From the NCBI GenBank assembly GCA_025363695.1, contig JANYDI010000002.1, positions 1 through 14,973 of the forward strand: a DNA stretch of 14,973 bases. Direction: 5' to 3'. The DNA is from Opitutia bacterium. Lineage in GTDB: Bacteria; Verrucomicrobiota; Verrucomicrobiia; Opitutales; JANYDI01. This document shows positions 6,489-13,047 of the stretch, one piece after another. The position numbers and the translations under genes were made by a program. A model generated the notes under the pieces. That model worked only from the letters and a program-made list of their open reading frames with translations, was not told where the DNA came from and ran no database searches. Positions within the stretch are counted from its first letter, which is position 1. Each line of letters begins with the position of its first letter.

Positions 6489-8051
6489 CTAGTGTCCTTT
6501 CGCTGCTGCTGCGGCTTTTTCAGCATCGCGTTGAGCGGTAATCGCATCCACGCGACGGCCAAGAAACACAACCGCCACCATCCAAAGCAGCGCCACGATA
6601 ACAAACACCGTCGCTAACTGAGGCGCCACGCTGAGTAGGCCTCCAGAAGCAGGTGCCACGAAAGTAAGCAATAGGAACTGAGTCAAGGCACCACCAGACT
6701 TACCAAAACGCCCCGCCAGAACATCCACCGCCGCCTTACCTTTGACCTTCATGTCGTCATCTAACGGTATATAAGCCATTTCCTTGGTGAGGTCAAACAA
6801 GGCATATTTTACAGCCTTGCTCCCCATGACCACTAAAAAGCCTAAGCCGACAGCCACGTGCACGGGCGTGAGCTCAAAGGTTGCTAGCCAAGACTCTAGC
6901 TCCTTGCGGAAAATCACAAAGGTAAAAAAGCCCGACCCAGCAAGAAAAGTAATGAGCGGCGTAAGCATGGCGCAGACCGTCCAACGGAACATGCGCAGTA
7001 AATTACCGCCAATCGCATACATCACAATGGTGGCCACCCCCATCCACAGGACATAATGACTCATAAACACATTGAAATCATTGGGATTTGTATAGAGCAG
7101 CTTGGCTTGTCCCTTCCAAACACCTTCTACAAGATTAACCGTAACACCATAAGCAATAATCAACGCAGCAATGAGCCCCAGGTAAGGAGACGTAAAGATC
7201 ATTTTCATGCTTTCAAGAAGACTGACCTTCGTCTTAGCCTTCTTGGGGCGATTGGACATCACCGCTTCATCATAAAAGCGTTTATCCGTAAGAACTTTCA
7301 CATGCATCCAGCGATAAATACCCATGCATAAAATCCCCAAGGCGACCACGATCCCCATGAGCCAATTCAAAGACCCCCCCCAACTGTCCCCTTCAGCAAG
7401 CGGATCTACAGAGGAAAAATAACGTCCGACAATGCCTACGAAAATCAGGGCCGTCTGAGCAATAATACCAAAAAAGGCATAGTGACGTTTGGCATCTTTT
7501 GTGACCGTTACTTGGTTGGCAAATTGCCAAAAGGAAAGCGACAACAAGGCGCTGCCCCAAAGCTCAGCACCCACATAGTACAGGGAATAAGACCAATTTC
7601 CGATTAAGGGAAAGAACCACTGAAATTTCGGATACGCGGCCTTAAGGCTATTTATCGTCTCAAGGGACATGTGGAGCATATCGCGGTTTGGGTAAATAAA
7701 GAGCGCAAACAGACCGAAAAAAGCAATAAAGGGAATGAGGGTCACGTAAAAGATATTTTCTTTGTTGAAAATATTACTGCCCTTGGCGTAAAGAATCACG
7801 AAAAGCACAGAAGCGGGAGCCACGCACCAAAGCTTCAAAAAGGCCAAAACCTCGGCTCCGGACCCTGGGGCGCTGACGATTTGAGAGTCCTTGATATTTC
7901 TTGCAAACGTGTAAATGGCGAGAATGCAAAACAAGATAATCCCCATCGGGATCACCTTCTTGAGTTCATAAGCGTAAACCGGGAAGAAAATGGATCGTAG
8001 TTTGGAGAATTCCGGCTTTGGGGAATCCTTCGTTTGTGGTTTATGAGACAT
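6489..8051 (-). CDS. tlc: NTT-family ATP:ADP antiporter (nucleotide transporter)
   Basis: 520-aa inner-membrane carrier of the non-mitochondrial ATP/ADP translocase family found in plastids and intracellular bacteria. It normally exchanges host ATP for bacterial ADP plus phosphate, though relatives import other nucleotides or NAD, and substrate cannot be fixed by eye. Roughly 11-12 hydrophobic segments span the protein. Family features are the short cytosolic N-terminus, FFPVYAYELKKVIPMG (about 22-37) leading into the first helix, a WSYSLYYVGAELWGS segment near 155, and KEMAYIPLDDDMKVKGKAAVDVLAGRFGKSGG in the second half, which is highly characteristic of NTT proteins; that last segment is near residues 425-455. 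The tail is Ala/Lys-rich. The start ATG lacks a Shine-Dalgarno and follows an A-rich leader. It leads an operon with the PPIase. Together with no metabolic neighbours, it is the main clue to a host-dependent life. Confidence 0.95.
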   Translation of the reverse strand: MSHKPQTKDSPKPEFSKLRSIFFPVYAYELKKVIPMGIILFCILAIYTFARNIKDSQIVSAPGSGAEVLAFLKLWCVAPASVLFVILYAKGSNIFNKENIFYVTLIPFIAFFGLFALFIYPNRDMLHMSLETINSLKAAYPKFQWFFPLIGNWSYSLYYVGAELWGSALLSLSFWQFANQVTVTKDAKRHYAFFGIIAQTALIFVGIVGRYFSSVDPLAEGDSWGGSLNWLMGIVVALGILCMGIYRWMHVKVLTDKRFYDEAVMSNRPKKAKTKVSLLESMKMIFTSPYLGLIAALIIAYGVTVNLVEGVWKGQAKLLYTNPNDFNVFMSHYVLWMGVATIVMYAIGGNLLRMFRWTVCAMLTPLITFLAGSGFFTFVIFRKELESWLATFELTPVHVAVGLGFLVVMGSKAVKYALFDLTKEMAYIPLDDDMKVKGKAAVDVLAGRFGKSGGALTQFLLLTFVAPASGGLLSVAPQLATVFVIVALLWMVAVVFLGRRVDAITAQRDAEKAAAAAKGH

Positions 8052-8236
8052 GGTGTGTTTATTTTTTATTTTTATTTTCTGGAATAGCCTTCCTCATTTA
8101 TGGAACCTATCTAATAAGAGCAGAACAATAGGAAAAGGATTTTTACCAAAAAAACAAGCCTATTTTTTGATTTCTGTGAATAAATTTAAATTTTTTTATG
8201 ATTTCCCTTATCAAAAATCGCGTAAGTCCTTGTAAA
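8052..8236 (-). promoter_or_regulatory. AT-rich leader upstream of the NTT gene
   Basis: This 185-nt gap separates the end of ftsQ from the NTT start and is much richer in A/T than the surrounding genes. It lacks a composite palindrome, unlike most other gaps here. A small CCTTG/CAAGG inverted repeat with a 5-nt loop spans 8228-8242 over the ftsQ stop, too weak for a convincing terminator. No clear -35/-10 pair with good spacing was found. It probably carries the promoter of the NTT-PPIase operon, which is inferred from position only. Confidence 0.35.
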
Positions 8237-9076
8237 TCAAGGAGTTGCGATGACCTGCGTTTGCGAAATAGATAAATCGATGCAGGAAAAAGCCAGCCTG
8301 TGTTCCGCGCTATAAACGAGTACCTCCGAAAGGCGTTTTAATTGACCGTCGAAATCATGAGGCGCTAAGCACCATTGCTCAGCATTGGGCCCCTTCAAAA
8401 AAAGCACACAACGGGGGTCTTGCAAATTTTTTGGTAAAAAATCACGACAAGCGATCGACACAGCCTGCAACGGCAGGCCCAAGGCCTCACTATGCCTCAA
8501 AAGTGCATGCTTTAGTGCGACTAAAATAGCGATTCCATCAACACGGCCATCGTCTTCATGGAAAGTAAGCTCCGTCAGAACGGGTAAATGCAGCAAAGCG
8601 CGACGACTAAGGCCTTGGGCGCAAAAAACCTGCCCCTCTTGAGACACCAAGCGCAAATCTCCCGAAGCTGACCCCAGGCGAAACGCTGGCTCATGTTCCG
8701 TGATATCAAAGCGCAAAGTTGCCGGAAAAACACGCGTCACCTGTGCCTCTTTTACCTGGGAAAGCCGCTCAATATGCCGCTTGAGCGCAAACAGATCCAA
8801 GCGCATAAAGGGCGAGCGCACCTCTTGACCCAGGTGCTTCTTTAGGGTCGGCAAACTCAGGGTTCCGCTTGTATGCAATTCAAGACTATAGGGCTCAATT
8901 TTTACCGTTCTATCAGAACGCAGCAATAGGTAATGCACCCCAAGCACCAGAGAAAAAACCCCTAGAAGGCTGCCCAGGAAAACTCCCCATGGAAGCAGCA
9001 GGCGCCGCCAAGCCCTCCGCGTCCGTGGGCTTGCATCCTGACCAATGCGCCGCCAAGAAGTGTTCGTCACTGGCAC
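8237..9076 (-). CDS. ftsQ: Cell-division protein FtsQ (POTRA-type)
   Basis: 279-aa bitopic inner-membrane protein of the divisome, linking FtsB/FtsL and the septal peptidoglycan machinery. A basic cytoplasmic N-terminus (about 1-28, RRAWRR) precedes one transmembrane helix (about 29-52). A periplasmic POTRA domain follows (about 57-128), seen as SGTLSLPTLKKHLGQ, a segment RLDLFALKRHIERLSQVKEAQVTRVFPATLRFDITEHEP where the family has its V-R-R-x-WP-x-L pattern, and then the FtsQ beta domain to the C-terminus. The start codon is GTG at 9076, overlapping the ddl stop by 10 nt, so translation is probably coupled. The order ddl-ftsQ is a fragment of the usual dcw cluster, but ftsA and ftsZ do not follow; the NTT operon stands there instead. 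Confidence 0.88.
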   Translation of the reverse strand: MPVTNTSWRRIGQDASPRTRRAWRRLLLPWGVFLGSLLGVFSLVLGVHYLLLRSDRTVKIEPYSLELHTSGTLSLPTLKKHLGQEVRSPFMRLDLFALKRHIERLSQVKEAQVTRVFPATLRFDITEHEPAFRLGSASGDLRLVSQEGQVFCAQGLSRRALLHLPVLTELTFHEDDGRVDGIAILVALKHALLRHSEALGLPLQAVSIACRDFLPKNLQDPRCVLFLKGPNAEQWCLAPHDFDGQLKRLSEVLVYSAEHRLAFSCIDLSISQTQVIATP

Positions 9077-9996
9077 AAACTCGCTTCCCTGGCCGTTTCC
9101 CAGCGGGTAAGCGCCGGGGCGATCATAGCCTCAATCAACACCTCGAAGTCCAGACCGCGGTGTTTGGCGGTCATAGGGAGGAGACTCAGGGGGGTAAGCC
9201 CCGGAATCGTATTCAATTCGAGGAAAAAGTAGTTTTTGCCATCGTACAAAAAGTCCGCCCGAGCAAAATCACGACAACCACAGGCCCGATAGGCAGCCTG
9301 AGCCGCCTGGAAAAGCGCCTCCGTCAGCTCCCGGGGGATCGGGGCAGGACAGAGGTACTGCGTGGCTCCGGCGGTATATTTATGCTTGTAATCATAAAAA
9401 TCACCCTTAGGACGAATTTCAACACAAGCCAAAGCCTCTCCATTTAATAGGCCAACCGTCAGCTCGTGGCCGCGCACACGGGGTTCGACGAGCCAAAAGT
9501 CTTCCGACAGCGTATTCAAAGTCGAATCGATCACGGCCTGCCCTTGAGCCATGGTTACCCCCGTTGAACTGCCACCATTCGCAGGTTTGAAGACGAGGTC
9601 ATCGCCCAATTGTGCGATTAAGGAGCTCGTTGTTGGGGTAAAATAAGGTTTTTCGAAGGCAACATCCGGAAGCACAGGTACGCCGCGTGCCGCTGCAAGT
9701 GCTTTAGCTAGAGGCTTTTGCATGCAGATATAACTTGAAAGCGCGTTACTGCCAACATAGGTAAAGCCTGCCACCTCCAGCAATTTCTGAAACTGGCCAT
9801 CTTCACCAAAAGGACCATGAAGCGCTGGAAAAACAAGGTGCGCTTTGGGATTCAGCTCCCTGGGTAATTCAGGGGCGTCCAACTGCAGGCCCTGTATGGG
9901 CCAGCGCTCGCGTAAACCCTCCAGGACTGCCTTGCCCGAAACCAAAGAAACGTCTCGTTCAGGCCCCACCCCGCCGTATACCACCACAATTTCCAT
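9067..9996 (-). CDS. ddl: D-alanine--D-alanine ligase
   Basis: Cytosolic ATP-grasp enzyme that joins two D-alanines for the peptidoglycan stem peptide. At 309 aa it has normal length. Motifs: GGVGPERDVS (8-17) with Glu13; HGPFGEDG (60-67); FKPANGGSSTGV (136-147) with ATP-binding Lys137; FYDYKHKY (200-207) in the omega loop, where the Tyr after Lys206 fits D-Ala rather than D-lactate as second substrate; RADF (246-249) with Arg246; LELNTIPGLTPLSL (259-272) with metal ligands Glu260 and Asn262. A departure is MQKPLAK (92-98), where most family members have MDK. ATG 9996 agrees with the family N-terminus; a GGTG stands about 7 nt upstream. It overlaps ftsQ and starts 44 nt after the exported protein gene. 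It implies the cell builds at least some peptidoglycan. Confidence 0.96.
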   Translation of the reverse strand: MEIVVVYGGVGPERDVSLVSGKAVLEGLRERWPIQGLQLDAPELPRELNPKAHLVFPALHGPFGEDGQFQKLLEVAGFTYVGSNALSSYICMQKPLAKALAAARGVPVLPDVAFEKPYFTPTTSSLIAQLGDDLVFKPANGGSSTGVTMAQGQAVIDSTLNTLSEDFWLVEPRVRGHELTVGLLNGEALACVEIRPKGDFYDYKHKYTAGATQYLCPAPIPRELTEALFQAAQAAYRACGCRDFARADFLYDGKNYFFLELNTIPGLTPLSLLPMTAKHRGLDFEVLIEAMIAPALTRWETAREASLCQ

Positions 9997-10040
9997 AGTA
10001 CACCACAGTGAGCCCTTGTACTAAGAGAGTCAAGCAAAAA

Positions 10041-11465
10041 CTACGTCCCAATACGTTTAGTTATTGACTTTATCGATATATTTTTCCCCTTACGCGTCAC
10101 GGCCCTACGAGCATTTCCTGATTGCGCAGCTTTGCGTTTGGCCAAAATCGCCTGTAAGTGCTTGCGTTCCTGAGGTTTAAGCACGCGCTTGCTCGTGCCT
10201 TTGGCAGTTTTGATCGTAATGCGACCTTTGTTGACGTTGGCCTCCTTCAGGATCCCCTCAATGCGCGCCGTAGACACCCTAGCGATGGCGGTGTTACTGG
10301 CCTTGGGATTGACCAAAACCGTTAAATCGGCTTGCGTCACGGGCGACTTTGCATTGTCGATCGGAGCTGCAGAGGCAGCGTTGGCTGCGGGTGACCTTTT
10401 GACTGAGCCGCCTGAGCTGGGACTGCTGCCACCGCCGGCGGAGGAGCCGCCGGGAGCAGGCACCCTTTGTTTTCCACGGCCATAAGCAGGATTTTTTTCA
10501 TCTACAATATCCGCCTGTGCCCTACCGTTTTCCCTCAATGCCTTATCAATGAGTGTTCGAAGCGGTTTCAGTGGGTCCTCATCGCGAATGGGTCGAAATA
10601 CAGCAGCATCTATGAGTATTGCGTCATGACGAGGAACTACTGAAGCTAGAATTACATCTATGGCAGGTCTGATTTTATCATAATCCTCAACAAACATATG
10701 CAAAGTAACGACAGCATAGCGGATGTCTGGGCCAGCAGGTTGTGTTTCTAGCCAGGAAACATAGGAATAAACGCTTTTATTGTAAGCGATACCCGCAACC
10801 AAGAGGGGTGCTGAAGAAAATACATTGACCGGATCTGGGCTTTCACAGTGCACATAGGCCTGATAATTAGCGCTATGGTTTGTAAACCCAATAGGATTAG
10901 GGTCTGGAGGAGGCGGAGGGGTACCGGCAGGAAGATCCGGAGGAACTAAGAACGCATTAAAATACTTGGTATCACCATAATTTGCTTGACGATAAGGTGC
11001 AGTGGGACTTGTCACAAAATGAGGTAAAAAGCAGATGGGACGAGAAGGAAGCTGCACCTGCTGAACAGAAACCAAAAGCTTTAGAGCATTATCGGTAACA
11101 CCTTCTTCAGCTATCTTATCTCGTATCACATCCGGAAGATCAGTCTTCCAGCTTAACGGCATATGCATGAAAAAATACATGGCCCAAGTGTTGCCGTAAA
11201 CATGGCCAGGACCATACTCTTCGAAGAAGGGTGCCCTAAAGTGAAGATTATTAGCGGTGCTGTCAGGGTCAGTGCCATACGGCAACGCAAAGCCCTCGTA
11301 GTTAGCATAAAAGCCTCGCGCGGGGTAAATGGCCATCGTATCCTGGCCATACCTATTTACGGCAGAAACTACCCGCCACGTATCCCCCGCAGCTCCCCAA
11401 AGCCTCCCAACCCCCAGCAACAAGCCCAAAAAAATCCAAACTCCTAAAATCCTTGACCCCTTCAT
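10041..11465 (-). CDS. Exported protein of unknown function with Pro-rich segment and basic C-terminal tail
   Basis: I do not recognise this 474-aa product. The frame opens at a TTG at 11519, but ATG 11465 is preceded by GGGGA at 8-12 nt and begins a clean signal peptide (MKGSRILGVWIFLGLLLGVG, cleavage near residue 24-26), so that start was chosen. The presumed globular part runs to about residue 330 and contains a proline-rich insert (PPDLPAGTPPPPPDPNP) near residues 178-196. A Gly/Ser-rich linker follows (about 338-355), then an Ala/Pro stretch and a strongly basic region (about 376-474) rich in Lys and Arg, with a helical ERKHLQAILAKRKAA segment. The basic tail on an exported protein suggests binding to something acidic such as LPS, nucleic acid or host material, which is inference. 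It could be co-transcribed with ddl, 44 nt downstream, but a functional tie is not evident. Confidence 0.72.
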   Translation of the reverse strand: MKGSRILGVWIFLGLLLGVGRLWGAAGDTWRVVSAVNRYGQDTMAIYPARGFYANYEGFALPYGTDPDSTANNLHFRAPFFEEYGPGHVYGNTWAMYFFMHMPLSWKTDLPDVIRDKIAEEGVTDNALKLLVSVQQVQLPSRPICFLPHFVTSPTAPYRQANYGDTKYFNAFLVPPDLPAGTPPPPPDPNPIGFTNHSANYQAYVHCESPDPVNVFSSAPLLVAGIAYNKSVYSYVSWLETQPAGPDIRYAVVTLHMFVEDYDKIRPAIDVILASVVPRHDAILIDAAVFRPIRDEDPLKPLRTLIDKALRENGRAQADIVDEKNPAYGRGKQRVPAPGGSSAGGGSSPSSGGSVKRSPAANAASAAPIDNAKSPVTQADLTVLVNPKASNTAIARVSTARIEGILKEANVNKGRITIKTAKGTSKRVLKPQERKHLQAILAKRKAAQSGNARRAVTRKGKNISIKSITKRIGT

Positions 11466-11490
11466 AAAATTATCCCCAATGATAACCAAA

Positions 11491-11519
11491 ACCCTAACAA
11501 CCCAGCAATAAAAAGTCAA
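11491..11519 (-). promoter_or_regulatory. Possible sigma70-type promoter for the exported protein
   Basis: On the minus strand TTGACT (11514-11519) is followed after 17 nt by TAGGGT (11491-11496). The -35 matches the consensus at five of six bases and the spacing is ideal, but the -10 is poor (three of six). Transcription would begin about 20 nt before the Shine-Dalgarno of the gene starting at 11465. A separate TATACT on the minus strand (11527-11532) has no good partner. Confidence 0.3.
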
Positions 11520-11544
11520 GCAAATAAGTATAACAACGTAGACT

Positions 11545-11675
11545 GCGATCGCTTCGCGATCTGTGGGGTGCCTTAGTATAGCCTTCCCCGATGGGCAATT
11601 TTCCTAAAATGCGCTTGCGCATTTTATAAAATTGCCCATCGGAAGGGGATCCTAAGGGGCGCCAGCGCCCCTTAG
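11545..11675 (-). repeat. Composite palindromic element, copy D (half element)
   Basis: Only one half of the element is present. It contains one GAA-triloop hairpin (GATCGCTTCGCGATC, 11547-11561, GAA on the minus strand), the CTTAGTATA block (11572-11580), one long hairpin 11588-11642 (CCGATGGGCAATTTT arms, a perfect TAAAATGCGC/GCGCATTTTA tip), GGATCC, and the terminal hairpin 11652-11675 (CTAAGGGGCGC/CA/GCGCCCCTTAG). The other long hairpin, the second triloop hairpin and the other terminal hairpin are missing. The stop codon TAA of the symporter gene is inside the terminal hairpin (11672-11674). Confidence 0.9.
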
Positions 11676-12832
11676 CCCCTTCCTACTCCTTCCTTGCGGC
11701 GCCAAGACCAGAGTTTATCGATGCCCTGGGCGAAGGCGCCGTTGCCCAGGACGTTTGTACAGGTGACGATGGGGTCCATTAGGATGTAGAGGGCCGTGAG
11801 CAGGGAAAGGCTTTCGGAGGGCAGGCCTAGGTAAGTGTTTACGGAGGGCAATAGAACGAAAATCCCGCCTGCGGGAACGGCAGCGACGCAGAAGGTCGAC
11901 AGCACAAAGGAAAGGCAAAATTGCAGGTAAATGAGTAGGCCGGGCTCAGCCAATCCCTGGCTTTTGAGTAAGGCAAAGGCGAAGGCCGGGATGGCAATGC
12001 AGCTGCCTACCAGATGGTTATTCACCACCGCCGGCAAAACGGCTTGCGCGAGGCCGCGGTTGCGGCTATTGGCCTCACCGCCCGTGATCATGAGCGGCAA
12101 GCTAGCCAGGCTGGACATCGTGGTCAAGCCGCTGAGGGCCGCTGGGAACATGTTTTTGAGGGCTGAAAGCAGCCTCCCTCCTCGATTAAGTAAGCGGTAA
12201 ACGAGGAGTAAATAGGCGGCCAAAAAAAGCGTAATCAGGGCAAATGCGTAAAAGTAGTCGCGGAAAATCACCAACACCGAGCCCTCGTAGTGCAACTTCA
12301 TCACAAAACCTAAAACGAAAACGGGAACAAAAAACGATAGGCCTTTGAGGATCATCAAGGCAAAACGCTCACACGAGGCGCTCCAATTTTTGCCTGTGTG
12401 CGGGAAAAACGCATGCACTAAAAACCCTAAAATCAGGGCGGCAATCATGGCCTTGCTGTTGTCGATCAGCGGCACGAGGTTAAACTCCCAAAACGGCGTC
12501 AGCGCTATAACGTTTTGCTTGGGTGTCATCAAGGGTAGCTCCAAGCGATAAAGCCCCATGCCCAAAAGACGCCCTAGGAGCACGCTGGCCCCATTGGATA
12601 TAAAGACACAGCCCAATACCAGGGCCACCAAGCGCGTGGCTCCACGCCCCAGGCTAAAAATGGCCTTGAATAGCAGGCAAAAAATAACGACAGGCAAGAC
12701 AAATAAAATGATTGATTTGATCGACAAACTGCACGCATAGAACACGCGCTTGACCTCCAGGGGCAAAACGTCGTCCAGCAGCACGATCCCCAGGATTCCC
12801 ACCAGGAGCAAAAAAGGCATTTTACGAAACAT
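11672..12832 (-). CDS. Dicarboxylate/amino-acid:cation symporter (DAACS/GltP family), divergent
   Basis: Inner-membrane secondary carrier expected to import an amino acid or dicarboxylate with Na+ or H+. About eight hydrophobic helices plus two re-entrant-loop regions are visible. Family landmarks are altered: the serine-rich loop reads SSLASLPLMI; the position of NMDGT reads NNHLVGS; the second hairpin reads AVPAGG; the helix 8 motif reads MDPIVTCTNVLGN. Aligned by eye with archaeal GltPh, Asp394, Thr398 and Asn401 are kept, Arg397 is Val and Asp405 is Asn. Loss of the Arg argues against an acidic substrate and favours a neutral one. The frame extends to a TTG at 12874, but that TTG is part of a TTGACA hexamer; ATG 12832 (386 aa) gives a usual N-terminus and was preferred. 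The stop lies in repeat D. Substrate unknown. Confidence 0.82.
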   Translation of the reverse strand: MFRKMPFLLLVGILGIVLLDDVLPLEVKRVFYACSLSIKSIILFVLPVVIFCLLFKAIFSLGRGATRLVALVLGCVFISNGASVLLGRLLGMGLYRLELPLMTPKQNVIALTPFWEFNLVPLIDNSKAMIAALILGFLVHAFFPHTGKNWSASCERFALMILKGLSFFVPVFVLGFVMKLHYEGSVLVIFRDYFYAFALITLFLAAYLLLVYRLLNRGGRLLSALKNMFPAALSGLTTMSSLASLPLMITGGEANSRNRGLAQAVLPAVVNNHLVGSCIAIPAFAFALLKSQGLAEPGLLIYLQFCLSFVLSTFCVAAVPAGGIFVLLPSVNTYLGLPSESLSLLTALYILMDPIVTCTNVLGNGAFAQGIDKLWSWRRKEGVGRG

Positions 12833-12844
12833 ACCAAGCCGACC

Positions 12845-12874
12845 ATTCGATACCAAAATACCCCCATGTGTCAA
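12845..12874 (-). promoter_or_regulatory. Possible promoter overlapping the alternative symporter start
   Basis: On the minus strand a consensus TTGACA (12869-12874) is followed after 18 nt by TCGAAT (12845-12850, four of six matches). If used, transcription would begin only a few bases before ATG 12832, giving a nearly leaderless message. This is weak evidence and mainly argues against the TTG at 12874 as a start codon. Confidence 0.25.
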
Positions 12875-12896
12875 TAGTTTTTTTAAGAAACATGCT

Positions 12897-12921
12897 TATT
12901 GATAATTTATTTCCATCAATA
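12897..12921. promoter_or_regulatory. Operator-like inverted repeat in the divergent region
   Basis: TATTGAT (12897-12903) and ATCAATA (12915-12921) form a perfect 7-bp inverted repeat with an 11-nt A/T-rich spacer. It lies between the divergent symporter and exported-protein genes, about 65 nt upstream of the former start and about 125 nt upstream of the latter. The size and spacing suit a dimeric helix-turn-helix regulator. No regulator gene is nearby, and such repeats occur by chance in A/T-rich DNA. Confidence 0.35.
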
Positions 12922-12973
12922 TACCCTCCGAGAGACATTCAAGAAAGTATCTTTAGTTTTTTTAATAAAAATC

Positions 12974-12998
12974 TTGACAAATCAGAAGTTTTTTGACA
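12974..12998 (+). promoter_or_regulatory. Tandem TTGACA hexamers upstream of exported protein
   Basis: Two perfect -35-like TTGACA hexamers stand at 12974-12979 and 12993-12998, 19 nt apart start to start, 50-75 nt before ATG 13048. Neither has a good -10: CATGTT lies 17 nt after the first, and no match lies at 16-18 nt after the second. They may be a promoter with a nonstandard -10 or a repeated regulator site. Confidence 0.3.
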
Positions 12999-13047
12999 TG
13001 TTCTTGCTCTGAATAGGCAGAAATGCCTAGCTATGGAGCTATAACTT

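Noticed and set aside
8869..9447. 192-aa plus-strand open frame
   Set aside because: It runs antisense across the ddl-ftsQ junction, both of which have clear family motifs in the minus strand. The translation has no recognisable domain.
12833..12874. TTG start of the symporter at 12874, and likewise TTG at 11519 for the exported protein
   Set aside because: Both overlap promoter-like or leader sequence and lack a ribosome-binding site. Downstream ATGs give normal N-termini.
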